Source: Apostichopus japonicus
Taxonomy: Eukaryota > Echinodermata > Holothuroidea > Aspidochirotida > Stichopodidae
NCBI RefSeq assembly: GCF_037975245.1
Contig: NC_092570.1
Coordinates: 17,959,918 to 18,023,917, forward strand
Direction: 5' to 3'
DNA: 64,000 nucleotides
Both the position numbers and the translations under genes were made by a program. The notes under the pieces are model-generated. The model was not told where the DNA came from. It was given only the letters and a program-made list of their open reading frames with translations, and did no database searches. The number at the start of each line of letters is the position of its first letter. The stretch's first letter is position 1. This document shows positions 26,296-41,200 of this stretch, in pieces.

Positions 26296-29200
26296 CTAGA
26301 TGAAGAGTTGGAAAATAATATATTAATGTACAGTCCGTATACACAAAACAATGCAGTCAAATGCATACAGCAAAAATGAATTATTAATCGAAAAAAAAAC
26401 TCTTCCATAATCAACATTCTTTTCGCAACTGACACTTTTTTTTTAGCTTGCGAAGCTGTATATTAAAACATGTCTCTTATGGGCTACCATTGATAGTTTC
26501 GGTCAATCACGTACCTCCTGATATTTGTTCCGATGACGCCCTCTCCGTCCCTCACTTCAAGGTAGTCATAGAGACAACCCTCCTCCCTCTCTAGATCAAA
26601 CAGATGAAATTTCAACTTGACTGCACCAACGGCCTGCCATAGACATTTGGTATTTGGCGGGTAGAACTTCGGGTATCCTGGAGATTGTAAGACACCTGAT
26701 CCTGAAAACAAATGGCAGGAAGGTTAACTGTTTGATTACTATAGCGATTACATATTCCTGTTTATAACATATTCCTGTTTACATTCGAAACCACGTTTAC
26801 ATTTTGACAATTCCTCAGTAAAAGGGCAAAATTTGACAATATTTTCTTATGAAATTACCAGTATTACTTGCAGGGCTAGAAAACAGGAATCACTGATATA
26901 AACTCGTTTCTTTTCGTTGAGTATCGTGACTATAGACAGGACATTATTATAATATTAATTAAATTGATATAGATCTGCAAATTCAAAACTCAGATTAAAG
27001 TCCTTTCGTGCAGAAATCAATATATAATGTATGATGTGCGGTAAGTATGCAAAAACAACCTGTTGGGTTTAGCCGTTATGTCAAATCTACAAATTATAGT
27101 TCAACTGGAATGGCAGTGGGCGTTGTGGAGACGAGGGTGTAGGTGGGTAGGGGGGGGGGGGGGTCGGTGGATACCTCTAAGGCCATTTCATGCATCTTCG
27201 GACTGCAAAGTTACTTTAACATATATTTACAACTAACATTGTCACTTGTGGTACTGCCCTGTTACCGACGGCAACGATTGCCGTGCCCTTATTATTCTCT
27301 TGCCGATCATTAAACTTATTTCAGGGCTCCAAAATTATCCTGAACTCATCGATTTTTGCACCAGAAACAGCTACTCAGAAGCGGCGTTAAACGTAAAACA
27401 CAAAGCTACGATACTTGCTGTACAGAGAGCCATCATAACGGGAATAAAGTAGCTAAGATTTCAGATAATACGGATGTATATTGCAACGCCAGTTAAGGAC
27501 CGTCAAAATTCAGCTATTATCATTAGCGTATGTGTAATAACGAAGCTGCTGCCAAACAACCAACACGAACAACCATTGTAGTCATTAATTAACCTGCTTG
27601 GTAATTATGATTGATTGGATAACCGCGTCTCCTCTTTTACCGTTTGGTGCAAATTGGGGCTCATAAACAATACTATATTATTTAACAAAAATCTTAATAT
27701 TTTTTCCCCTTCTAGTTATCTAATCATTTCCACTTTAAAGGGGAAAAAATATTTTGTGCTGGTCGGTGATGACCTTACAGATTGTTGCGCGGTGAACTGT
27801 TTAATTTTGTAATTAATGTATTACGATAGTTTGTAATAAATGAGATGTTTTTGACTACATGAATCTGCCAACCTTTTAGCGTGCCTCCGCATTGTTTCGA
27901 CCAATCAATAACGTGTTCTCGTGTGTAATATTCCAGTGTGAAGTTGCTGCCGTGTGGCCACTCAGAATGAAACTGCATCTCCAGTAAATCCGAATCCGAA
28001 TGATAGTCTGCTAACTCCAACACGCCAGAGCATATCTGAAATGACTCTTCACGCATGCGTATTGCACCTTGATTAGCTGTTACATGTATATAGTTTGCGC
28101 ATCCTAGAGTTGGCGTCCAGTCTCTGAATAGAAACCTTTGTAGAAGAGAAACAAAAGACGCGTGATTAACGCAAATTATTTATTTGTAATTCACGTGCCC
28201 CCAAATAGTATTTGTAGAATTTATCGGATCATATTATCTTCGTATCATTAAACCACGTGTGTGGCAATGGGAGTGCTCCCCGCCCCCTTGACTATCTTTT
28301 ACATACTTGTGGACCGAGAGGTTGCGGGCGGTGGCTATCTGACACCATTTTGTACGTAGGTGCACTGAAATGTTCTTTTATTCAACAAGTATTGCCGTTC
28401 CTATTAGCTTTACTTTAACACCTAGGACACGTTTTAGCATGCCACGATCCCATGGCAGTTTACCATATGGAACCCCTCTCTCAGTACTCTTAGTAAAATC
28501 ATGTGAACACCATTTCCCTTGTACCTGCATACAACTGGAACAACATATACCAGCCGGGGAAATTGTGGATACTTACCTCAGGGTTAAAGTCAAGTCCTTG
28601 TAGGTGATTATATTCCAAAAGCAGTTAACCGAAGTCCGGATATTATCTGGGATAATCGGTGATTGTATTACACCTGCGTACTCATGGGTAAAATTTCGTG
28701 AACAGTTGAAGAGCACTGGAGAATTACAATAAAGTATATATATATATATATAAAGTACATATTTAGGAAATTTATATAATAACTAATTAGAACTACTTCT
28801 GATTTGGGTGAGACACTTTGGAGTAAAAGATGTTTCACATCTTCCAAATTTAACTTTCAACTTACACCAACACCTGGTCATGCACCCTTCCCGTGTATCC
28901 TGAGTAACCCCCCCCCCCGTAGGCCTGACAACGGGCAGTAGGGGCTATATAGCCCGGGAGAATATTGGAAACATGAGAGTTTTTAATTTTCAATATATCT
29001 AGGAAAGATGAATAATGCAAAATGAGAGCTCCATGAAAACGTTTTTACCCGGGCCTGACCTGAATCGCGACGCCCCTGTCCCTCTCCTCCCACCTGACAA
29101 TATTCACTTGCAAATGTTGCTGTGATATTTCAGGTTTTTATTTTAAGATTTAATTATATAGTACTGGCGTTATTCCAGGTACAACACTGTAGATAAATCA

Positions 29201-32200
29201 AAAACAAGATAAATCAAAACATTCCACCTCATATGGCACTGTTACGTCATAAATAAGGCAAAACTTAGCCACTTTGCATTTGGAGAGGGAGGGAGGGGGG
29301 GGGAGGGGATAGAGAGGGGTTTTGCTGATAGTTGCATGAAGCAGTATTCTACAGATTTACTTACTTTCACAGCTGATCCCATCTTCATCCAGGAGGAAAC
29401 CCTCCTCACAGCTGCATTGATGACCGCCCTGAATATTAACGCAGACTTGTTCACAATTGTTCTTAGACGGATCACTGCATTCGTCCTCATCTTTATGCAA
29501 ATTGAGAGGAAATTGTATACAAAAAAACTGAAAATATATATTCTACAATAAAGACTTGGCCTTGAGGGTACATTCAGTCGGGGAACGAGTAAAAGACAAA
29601 TCACAAAATGCCAGCTACAAATGAAAAAGGAAATTGAGCATAAAAAAGACATTACATCAGCTCAATAAGCCATGATCCCATCGGTATGGCCGAAAGACAC
29701 GTACGTGTAACAGCTCTTGAAGATCAATGCGACACATGGAACTATATAGAGTAGCGTATTATTGGCTAGATATATATACTGTCTAAAGACAAGCCAACCG
29801 CAACCCCCTCCCCCCCCCCCCACGCCCTGTCCCTTCACCTCTCATTGGTCACAATCACGCATCCATTAAGTAGGCAGTTGACAAACACATATACTACTGT
29901 TTATACAATAAACTGCCAGTGGTGGAGCTAGGGGTATTGGTCAGGAGGGTCGAGAATGGTCTGTAGGGGCGCTTTCGACACTATCTAAGCGGAGCGCCAC
30001 CACGAGTTTGCGCGGAGCGTACATAATTTTTTGAGTAAAGATACTCCCTAGATCGCCGGAAATGACCCTTTCCGGGCCTTGCTAATTTGCAGATCAACGA
30101 AGAATAAATAGGTGTCAGAAAATTACACCAACAAAATGTGACAAATTTCAATAGGTAGATGAGAGCGCAATAAAAAAGTCAATAATCGCGAATAAGAAAA
30201 AAGTGGTAAAAAGCTGAAAAGGGCGCCAGCTGTCCGTTTGAGTCCGTCAGGGGTACTGTATGGACGGGGGTACTGTATGGTGACTGTATGGACGCTCCGC
30301 CACTGTAATCAGCGTTAAAAGTCGGTATATTCGGACTAGAAGGTAGTGTTAAATTAACTAACAGAATAATGTCCGGTTTTGGCTATGAAATGTTGTTACA
30401 ATGTAATTTTCAATAGTTTCTCACACCCACACGATTACATATCACAACTCGATAGATACGCGCTAAAGAATGATTCATGAAAATTTGCCTGTAAACCTGT
30501 TAATGTGACGTAAAATCTCTTTTTCGAAGAGAGGGAATTACTTAAGTTTCACGCCATTTAGAGGCACCACAAAAGAACATTTCCTAATCTATCATGGAAC
30601 GCATAGATTGACATTAACTTTGCGACAATGCGGCAGAAGCAGTTCGCTGGTCAGCTTGTGGATAATGAAGCAGCTATTCTCTGATGTTCACTGACGTATG
30701 ACACAAACTGCGATAATTTCAACTATTAATATCTTCAAATATAATGGAGGTATTGTTTCCAATTTTTACCAGGATACTAATATGTTCCTCTGTCACCAAT
30801 CAAAAATCAGTTTTTCTTTTAGTTTATCATCATTCATGTACTTTGTTCCTTCCTATATATATGAAGAACGCATTAATATTCTGTTGGGACACTCGATTGG
30901 TTATTTGTTTCATTCTGTTAACTATATAGATGTATTTTTAAGCCAATGAATGTCGGTAAAACAAATGTATTTTGAAAACTCCGTCAAGAAAATATTCCGA
31001 GGTTTTTTAGGACCGGACTCAACAGGAATATAGGCATAGTGGCAAGGTATTACATGTTAGCATGATGAAAACTGAAAGCCAATCAGATTAAAGAGATTAC
31101 TGATCACGTGGCATATTTAACCTTTATAGATATCACGTCTTCTCAGGGATGACAAAATACGATGACTCTATCAGCGAAATGTTAGTTGAAAGTGTATCAT
31201 GAGCTTCCCCATACAAAGATTTTTAGACGGTGGAGGTTCGCTTTGTTGAGGGGAGGTGAGTGTCGGGAACACCTCCCGTTTGAGAAATTTTCTGTATAAG
31301 AAAGAACTGGTTCGATATTTTGAAATTTCAATACGTCAGTCAACATACAAACATTTGTTTTTCTTCTGTTTGTTGATAATAATCAAGCTTTCAGCGATAG
31401 AACTTTACACATCTCAGATTCCAAATCAGTTTTCTGTTGTTTATTTGCTAATAGATGACCTTAGTAAGCACCATGACGTAATTATTGAGAACAATGCACC
31501 TTGCATAGCAACTCACCTGACCTATGACCTAACGTATACTGGCCGCCAACAATGATTAACAGTGGTTTGTATACTATAGGTGAGAAAATCGCCTTTGATT
31601 CAAGGATGTATTTCTTCGAACTAGAGCGCGCTTTGTCAATTCGGACACCTAAATTAGATCTTATGCCTATATACCTCTCAAGAGGTATTCCTGACAACCC
31701 CCCCCCCTTCCCTTACCCACCCAGTGTCCGATTGGATAGATAACTTTAATCATCCGCTCCAATAATTTTGAGCAGAAAACTCGCGGAAAATGTTTTTATT
31801 CCTATTAAGGGTGTGTGACCCGAGGACTTGCAAAGCATCGGGATGCAGGACTTAAACTTGTAAATCTATAAAAAGGACAAGGTAAAAATTTGAACTGGTG
31901 AGGTAATTATCCAGGGCTTATCGAACAAACGCCTTGAGTGATTAAATTTGCATTCGTACGTGTCAAATTAAATAGTTCTATATTCTCATGTACCGCCATG
32001 TAGTCGAGAGGAAAGGGATGTGTCAGCAGAAATCGTAATCGGGGGACACGATTAAAATAATTTCAATTCAACAGCTGTAACTTCACAGATTAATGTCACG
32101 CGAAGTATACGAGTTGAGGAAATGTAGTCACTCTGATATACAATGTGACTACCGCTTAACATGTATATTAAACAAATGACAGTCAGGGAGACATCTTCTC

Positions 32201-35200
32201 CAATCAAAGTTTTACTGTAAACAAATCTTTAACACTTAGGGTCTTTAAATGTGATTGACCCTGTTTGGGCTTCTTTTGCCGCCCAAATGGTGTTTGATCT
32301 CTGAAAAGATTGGTCAAAGTAAAACATTCAAAGCCTGCAAGGAGTAGAATTATTATTATTATTATGACCCCCAAGTGACCTTTAACCTTACAAAAGTAAA
32401 TACTTTTAGGAATCACCATTATTGAATCACTGGCCAAGTCAAAATCAAACATAAACCCTAAGAGGGGTATAGGCTTTTGCGTGATATCAAACCTTGACGC
32501 ATTATGAGCCTAAATGACCTTTGACCTGCTAATTTTTCTGAAATTGTTACCAATCCCAGCCCCCCCCCCCCCCTCCATGCATGTTACGACTTCGCCAACA
32601 ATGGTAAAACAAAAAATCAGCAAATGATCTGAGAGCAATGGCCTGTCAATCATTGGACGGACGGACGGACGGACGGACGGACGGACGGACGGACGGACGG
32701 ACGGACGGACGGACGGACGGACGGACGGACGGACGGACGGACGGACGGACGGACGGACGGACGGACGGACGGACGGACGGACGGACGGACGGACGGACGG
32801 ACGGACGGACGGACGGACGGACGGACGGACGGACGGACGGACGGACGGACGGACGGACGGACGGACGGACGGACGGACGGACGGATGAGCAGACATTAAT
32901 TCTGGCGGGAAACTGCATGAAGTTGTGTTGGAGGATATATGATCACGCTTGGGCCTATCAGTGCGCATGCCCAAATGTTATCTGTAAACAAAGCTGCTAA
33001 TGGCTTCCATTAGGTTTTTTAACCGGAATGTGCATATAAAAGTTTAGGTCAATAATCCATTTTTCTGGGTTTATATGTCATTAAAATTATGCGATGCGCG
33101 CGCCATTTCTGGATGCCTAAAGGTCAGCATTCCCTAAGTGACTAAATTGTAACCTGATGCTGGTGTCGAGAGGTTTGCGTCAACTTGTGAAAGATTAATG
33201 AAACTATTATAAGTTTTAACCTTCCCGTTACTTTATAGGCCTGCGGTAAGTTATATTTCTGTGTAACTAGGTGACGGTGAAGTGTGTCGTGAAACAGTAC
33301 GTCAACCGTTAGTGCAATTTAGTATTGGTATTTAATTATTTATAATCTTGTAAATGACTCTCTTTCAAGAGCTTACACAGCTTTCTGGGTTTATTATTCC
33401 CTCTTTTATCAATCTAGACTTGTTTTTGAAATTCAAAACTCTCCAAAACTTGCAACATCGATTGGAGAAACTTCAACAAGGAAACGTATACTCTTTTTTT
33501 TATAGATGAATTAGCCGACTGTAATCTTTGGAAAGTATTTCTCATATTTCATATATTTCATGGTTTATTACATGAATCGCATCGTGTTAATAACTACAAA
33601 TGTTCCTGGACACGATATGCACGTAGCCTGTATTAGTAATTCGTCACAGAACAACGCATCTACTACAGTAAAACAAATATTAAAGGTAGCAGAAGGAACC
33701 TATAAAATATTAAGATCTTTTTGTACATATATAGGAGCAATTTTCAACAAAATGATTGACTGTTCAGTTATAAATATATTCCTTGAATCTGATATGTGCG
33801 GAATTTAACATTTTGCTGCAAAATGTAAATAGAAAAAATGATAAGGTCCTATTTTAACAATTTGTAGCAAAATGATAAATTTATCTCTTATTATGATAAA
33901 TCTCGTCAATTCAATATTTTGTCTTCTTGTTGGGCGTATAGAATCGGGTTAACGCCTACATAATACAGTAAGTGACATTTCTGTTTAGATATCCTTTGTG
34001 CCATGTTCATTACATAATTATATAGTGATACCCGTCTCGGAATCGAACAACACAGGCCTCTGGCCTTAAGCTGGTTATGCGTATAATGGCCAGCTTGTTG
34101 GTTATATTACATTTACACTGACAGTCTGTGATGAAAATTGAGGATTTTCGAGGGACTTTGTGGAAAAGGAAAAGTAGAGAAAATTGCCTTAGTCGTTATT
34201 ATAATATTTCTAATGTATCCTCTAGTCTGCTTAAAGTATCCAAATAATCACTAGGAAATATCCATAGGAAACTTTCTTGTTTGTGAAGGACATATATGCG
34301 TAGGAAGTGTGCTCTTTTGTTCATGGAAATGCACTTTCTATAGGATATATCCTTACACTCTTACTAACTATGATAAGTAAAGATGTTGTTCAGCACGTTA
34401 ACATGAATATTCATGTATTTCTGTGTGCACGTGGGCACCCTGTTATCCACACCTGTTCTTCTTTGTGAAGGATTTATATGCACAGAGAGTGCATTCTTTT
34501 GTTCCTGGAAAAACACTTTCTACAGGATATGGCAATACAATAAAGCCTAACTGTTCAAATATATAATTATATAGAACATTCCCTTACCTATGCAGTGAGT
34601 TTTATTGCCGGGTGCAAGCTGGTAACCTTCTGGACATGCGCAATAGAAAGACCCTTCTGTGTTCACGCAGATACCTGCACAGCCTGCGTTATGATTATCA
34701 CATTCGTCGATATCTGTGGGACCAAAGCACATTAATGACTTGGTTTCTACATGCTGTACCATGCTCAGGTGTGCGACATAGGAGTCATAGTATGCTTCCA
34801 ATCCCAGTTACACTGCAGTATTATATTGAAGTGATAACAAACTGGCAAACAGCGGCTGAAAATCGTTCTGCCTAATTTATATTCTCTATAAAAGCTAGAC
34901 CCTTTTTCCTTGGTTATAAAAGTCCAAAAAATAATAATAAATGTATATTCATTTTCATCCCAACTGAATTTTTCGGAAAGGGGGTGGGAATGGCAATGTA
35001 TCTGAAAGACGCTAATTATTGCTTAAACGTCTAGGTGACCCCCTCCCCCCTCCCTCATCTACCCCCAGCCATTTGTTAGACCAACCTTCGCAGTTAGAGA
35101 AGGCGATGGACTTGTAACCGTATCTGCATCCACAGAGACGGGACCCAAATATGTTCTTGCAGGCATGAGCACAGCCTCCATTATTGACGAGACATTCATT

Positions 35201-38200
35201 GACATCTTTGGATGAATAAAAAATCACATATGTAAGCGTGAGGTGAGGTGAGGTAAAGTACCAACACTCTTATATATACATATATATTGGGCAAAATGAT
35301 GGCTTTATATGTTTTTGGTTTGAGAGCATCATTATGTTTTGAATAACCTGTCTTGTTTTCAATCATAACTATAGAACTCTAGTCTCTTCTCGTACCCGTA
35401 CTATAGTACTCAGCTGAAGTACTATATATAGGGTACCTTTAAAAGTCTCTAAGATGCTGCTTATGTACCAGCTTTCTACATAATTATATAAGGCCTACCT
35501 CTAGCTTTATAATATGCTTGGAGACTCGTGTGTTGACCATCTGCAGCTCCGAATGGTTCCGAATGTAACTCTATTCTTAAATCCTGGCCGGAAGAGACAA
35601 GACCCACGTGACTTTGACGTTGGCAGAGTTTAGTGATGACATCAGAGTAACTGTGTGGTCCGTCCAGAATAAGAAGATAATCGCCATGGCAACCAGTTCT
35701 TGTCGACACTGTTTATGAAGATACAACTTGATAAAACCTCGAAAGAACAATCACGAATTTATATGTCTATACACATTTATTAATAGGAATAATTGAATAT
35801 AACCGTTACCATAAAATGGTGTAATTTATTAAAATACATCTGTGACGTTGAATTAGATGCATAGATTCAGTCCTTTCATATTTCTCTGAAAGCAGGGTTG
35901 CCATGTAAATTGTTTAAATTTATCCTTAATTTTTGTTTCACCTTCAGCTATCAAGCAAATTAATACATATCAACTTAATAATTATCAACTCTTTTCGATT
36001 TATAAATAAGCTACATACCACAATTTCTCAATGATTATATTTCAATTAAGCTAAGCCTAGGAAAATATAGTCAAGATTGAAAATAAATTACCGCACGAAG
36101 TTGTTCAGGTAATTAAAACTCACCAGCGATGTCTAGGTTCAGGACCTTCAGGAGAACAAATAACCCTTCCCGTATTGTAATGACCCAAACTTGATTGGAC
36201 TCAGGTGGCAAAGGCAATGGGTAGTTTAAGTTCTTGATTGCTCCCTGTAATGACGTCATCACACGAGGCGGAGCTTTTTATGTAAAATTGAGGAGAAGAT
36301 TGTCGCACCCAGTGTAATCGGTGACGCAAATCACTTGTTTCATTAGAAAATAATTAAAGGGACGAAAACTCAAAGGCTCATTAAAGGGCAATATACTACT
36401 CTTGTAGACAATTCGGGCCAAACTTATACCAAATTTAACCATCCTTTACTTACATTGAATTTAACAGACTGGGAGAACTTTTTTTTCAATATCAAAACAA
36501 ACGAAAGGTAAGCTACAACGAAACTAGTTGGTCCAACTTAAGTTTTTTATAAACCTTACACTATTTTGCTGAAAGTTGAAAGAACTCGCTTACCTGCGGT
36601 CATTATTTATCATTGAAAGAAGTTTAAACAAGTTGACATCACCCCCCCCCCCCCCCCCCCATCCGTTAGACTACACCAAAGCTATGCTATTTCTTCCTTC
36701 GTAACATACCCAAGACATTCATAATTCCCATGTCGGGCCACAAAATCTTTTCACATTTGATGTAACTTTGCTCTTCCTCCGCCATTTATTAAAACATCAA
36801 ACCCCAAGTACACTTGCTGGAAAGACAATACTTACACACCGATTGAAATCGAAGCAAAAAACCATTCATTCGATGGTTTCTATGGGAACTGGAACGAAAA
36901 CGCAGCCACAGTTTCCCGCTATCAAGAATTAAGGGCCTTGGTTTTCTATATCCGCAGTAGAGGGCTATTTGTGGCGCAAGTATACCATACCCCTCTCTAA
37001 CCTCTACCAGTGTATCGTGACATTTAACACCTTTTGTCCCAACTGTAAAAGAATGAAATATGTTAATGAGAAATTGAGTCTTTAATTAATTGAAACAGAA
37101 ACATAAAACTAACTACTGATTATTATTATTATTAGCATAGTAAATTGACTATATACTTACTCTGGGAAAACAAAGGTTACAGGTATGCTGTTTTGACCCA
37201 AAATATGCTAGATATTCAAATATTTTCATCTTTGGTCAAAATTCTTAAACTGTTTTTATTACAATCTTAGAGGAAATGTTCCTCACTGGGACATTCAGTC
37301 ATCGTGTGTGTTCCTTAAAAATGTCTGAGAACAATTTGGAGATTAAAGACATCCAGGAAAGTACTTTTTGAAAACTTCCAGCAATTATAACGCGCTAAGA
37401 TTTGGGGCCTATACTGACTACCTTTAAAGCTAAAAGGCTCCGGATTTGCCAGACAGTTGTTTTAATTTGTACCTATACAAATGTTCATCCATAAAATCAT
37501 GACCAGTTACGTGTTTTTTCTTTAACTGAAAAACTAATAAATTCATGAAAAACTATAAAATCCTTCTTAATGCTGCTTGATTGTTAAAAAGATCGGTTGA
37601 AAAAAATATCATCTTGTATAATTCAATCTTGTATAATTATAATTAATAAACTTGAGGTTATCTCACCTGGCATATTTATATGATAAAACTCAATACGCAT
37701 TGCATGCCCTGTATCCACACCAACTGACCAATCACAAGTCTGGTTCGTTGTGTACGGATGGGGAAATCCCGGTGACATCACAAAGCCCTGATTTTGAAAA
37801 ATTGTACCACCACAATCTGTAAATTAAGTATTGGGAAAATTGTAAAGAAGGTCTTCTGTATAAAGTGATGTGCTGTTGGTATGGCAAACATGCACCGTAA
37901 TATTTGCAATTTATAAACAGATTAATGATTGGATTTGGGTCAGGATAAGCCAAGACCCAGAGAAAAGAGGTATCGGTAATACAGGTTTTAGTTGTTATTG
38001 TAATTATGTAGATATTACAAAAATATTTAAAAATATTAAAAATAAATATCATAAAACTGATAAATAGCATCGCTTAATTCAGAAAAAAAATGTTATTTAG
38101 TCACTTTTAACCAGTAAGTTATTTTAAGTTTTCATGTTGTTACTATATAAACGTCTTTTACTCTCAACATGTCTATGATTTAGCAGGTTATTGTGGAAGA

Positions 38201-41200
38201 TGATTAACTGCTAATCAAGTGATTCTGTCTATGACTTAGCAGGGTATTGTGGAAGATTATTAACTGCTAATCAATTGATTCTCTCTGTGATTTAGCAGTT
38301 AATCTGGATGATGATTAACTGCTAATCAAGTGATAAAGTTGAAATAAGTCAATAGATAATATTAATTTACAACAATGGTTTCTGGTCAGCCTTACCTGAT
38401 ATGCTTGTACATCTGTACAATATTCTCGTCTGTACAATATCTCCCACACTGAGGCCTATCTGCTGGCCTAAGGGCTGAGAAGCCTTGCTTTGTATTGTTG
38501 GTTTACTGTTAACACCGAACACACGAGCCCCATAATGCATAATAGAATTATAGTCATATGGTTGGTCGAAGCTGTCTACCTGTGAAAGGGAGAACAAAGT
38601 ATCCATGACAACTATAGGATGACCGTAAATGTCAGGGATGGAGATAGGATCGGAAAACTGATCGGTTGGAAGAGGGTGGAATGGGGATGGTGGTTCGGTG
38701 GTGTGGGTGTATCGGTGGGCAAGTGGGTCTACAGCGGTGGGTGGGTTGACCGAATTATTCTTAAGTGGTGACGAGTGGGTTGTTCAGGAGAAACGATCGG
38801 TTTCTTATCTGTGGAGGCCATATGTTCATTCCCATTATAATATAAACCGCCTTCTACATGTTGAAGTTGAAATGGGTTTTTTGTTTCTTCAAATTGTTTC
38901 GTGAAACTTCTTACCGTGTCATCAGAAACTTTGTTAAAGTTGTGAAGTTCTGATTGGATGATATTGTCTGGCAGAATGGTGACGTAGTTGTCTCGATCCG
39001 GCCTATTCTGCTCGTGCCAAAACCCAACCAGATGTCCTATTTCATGGAGAATAGTTCCAAACGTCTCACATCCATACCCTATTATAACCATCTGCATTCC
39101 ACCATTTCTCCCAATTGAAGAGCAGCATCTGTAAGTATAACGATGTTTGACTGCTGAGGTGGTATCAATCAAATACTAATATCAATAACAAAAAACCTTA
39201 ATTTATATATAGTGATACCTCAAGATAACGTCATAATGATGTCATATGTTTGAGTTACAACTGGCGACACATTGTTTTGTATTTTGTATTGATATCATAG
39301 CCTTTTTACATATAAACTCGGATACGCGAGACTTGAAAAAGATGGCGCTGTTTATGAATTCACTTAATTCATGAATTATTGCGATGGCTCTTTTTATAGC
39401 TTTTGTGGGCACTCTGTAGGATGAAACCTCATCGGGCCACGTATTAAGTGTACATGGGCTGTATACATGCTGGTAGCAAAGGGTAGTCAGACCCTCTGGC
39501 CCAATCAGGCAAGGATTCACGTGAGCCACCGAAGAGGATTCTCGGCGACCTCTGGTTGACCGGACGTGCCTGAAGCCCCTATAGCACGTCGAGTAGTCTT
39601 TCGCAAGTTACATAAGTTATGGCCAAGAAAGGTAACTTTATAAATAACATACTTAAAGATTCGACTGAGAAATAGACCTAAATGGAAAAAATCATTTGTA
39701 TCGGTGGGAATGTCATTCGGAACATACAGCTCATTGCCATTCAATGAGCGCAAAGATGGCGGGAAAATTTTCCCTTGTGTCATTTGCCGTCGATTTAACT
39801 TTGTGCACTAATAAGGCTGAGGTTGATGAACAATTTTGATATCGTGGTTGTTATTATATATTTTCCTTTCTTTAACATAATGCTCGTGTGTTTCTTTGTT
39901 TTATACTTGGCTGTGAATAAATTGTTTTGTTATCATCTTGGTTTGGGGGGGGGGGGGGTAACAATATCAGGACCGCGTTATGACCCTCCCATACTATTCT
40001 ATGCCCCTTTTATTGTTATGAAAAACGCATCTTATGGACCTTATCAATTCCTTCATAAAGTAGGAGAAACGGAAATTAAATTGATGATAACTTGCAGAAT
40101 TATTTTCATAAGTTACCCGATTCCTTTGGTGAAAAATGCATAATCTTCTTGCTGATCTCGCTCCACAAACTGAAGGCAGGATGTAGTGTGCTTCTCCCAG
40201 TGACGCATTGCCTGCAGTATCATATCCTTCGTTGTATCTGCAAACAAATAAAATATCACAAAACAATTATACTAAATATTCATTAGAATCAAACAACATT
40301 AAGAACAAAACAATACATAAATATGTAATGGTGTTCGCTGTTTTTGTGGAGCTGGGTACTTGTTTTTGGAATGAAGATATCGAAACATTGGAACCTTCCC
40401 CAATACGCCTAATCTCTGTTAAATCGAAAATCGAATACCGTTTGGTAAATTCAGCCAGTTTTGATCTTTCTCAGACAACAGTTAACACATACAAAGAGAT
40501 ATCGATTCCCCACCCCCACTCCCCCACTCCCCCACTCCCCTTTTTTCTGTCCAATGTTTTCAACTATATGATGACAATACTCAATGTAATCAACAATCAA
40601 GGCTTGTCTTAGCATTAAAATTATTTTAAATGTATTCAACATGCTGCTCAGAAATTAACTAAGTTAACAAGTTAATTGACAAGTTAATAAAAGAAAAGTG
40701 AATGAAGGCACTTACTCTTAAACTTATGGTCTATTGTGTAAGCTATGATACCATTGGACCATAGACTCCCTGTTTGTGCCGTGGCACCACGCCTCCTCCT
40801 CGTCCGTCTACTCGCCCTGCTACTACTAGTCTTGTCGTAAGGAGCTCGTTGCACCTGTTTAGTCACATGACGAAAAACACGATACTCGCGGTATCTTTGA
40901 TTATTATCTCTGCTTAGACTGTCTGAGTGGGAGAAGTTCCTGCCATGAACCTCTTTATTGTTAGTTGTTGTATCATCACTAATACCCGAGTATTCTGGAT
41001 GAAAAGTAAATGGTGCTGCAAAGGAAAAGAGAATAAAACCCACCAACTAGCTCTGCTGTAGATTAATGAGTACGCAGAAATGTATTTTGTTTGCCAAAGT
41101 ATATTCTCAGTTTGTTCGTTAGATGATTTCTTGCGGGGAACAACAGAGGGATGCGGTGGGGGTGGGGAGGGGAGTAGGGGTTCCTGTACATACAGTAGAT

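Larger units (their letters stand above)
29491..34587. other. 5.1-kb intron between EGF 2 and EGF 3 of the tolloid-like gene
   Basis: Holds the hAT-like element at 29917-30305, the (ACGG)n array at 32655-32885 and a diverged ~175-bp direct repeat (34270-34350 and 34450-34530, sharing TTGTGAAGGA, TCTTTTGTTC and ACACTTTCTA-like words). I looked for a CUB exon (C-x-W, GxIxSPxYP) on the minus strand and saw none. Confidence 0.6.

Noticed and set aside
28577-28673. Closer acceptor (ACGCAG) for the CUB3 exon
   Set aside because: Also in phase, but it removes Cys1 and the CUB opening; the acceptor at 28716 restores a full CUB pattern.
31511-31575. A possible small exon on the minus strand in the 5.1-kb intron
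   Set aside because: It has AG and GTGAGT ends and a compatible phase, but the ~20 residues match no CUB or EGF pattern.
32510-33000. Long D-G-R-T and S-V-R-P repeat proteins
   Set aside because: Translation of a pure tetranucleotide microsatellite inside an intron.
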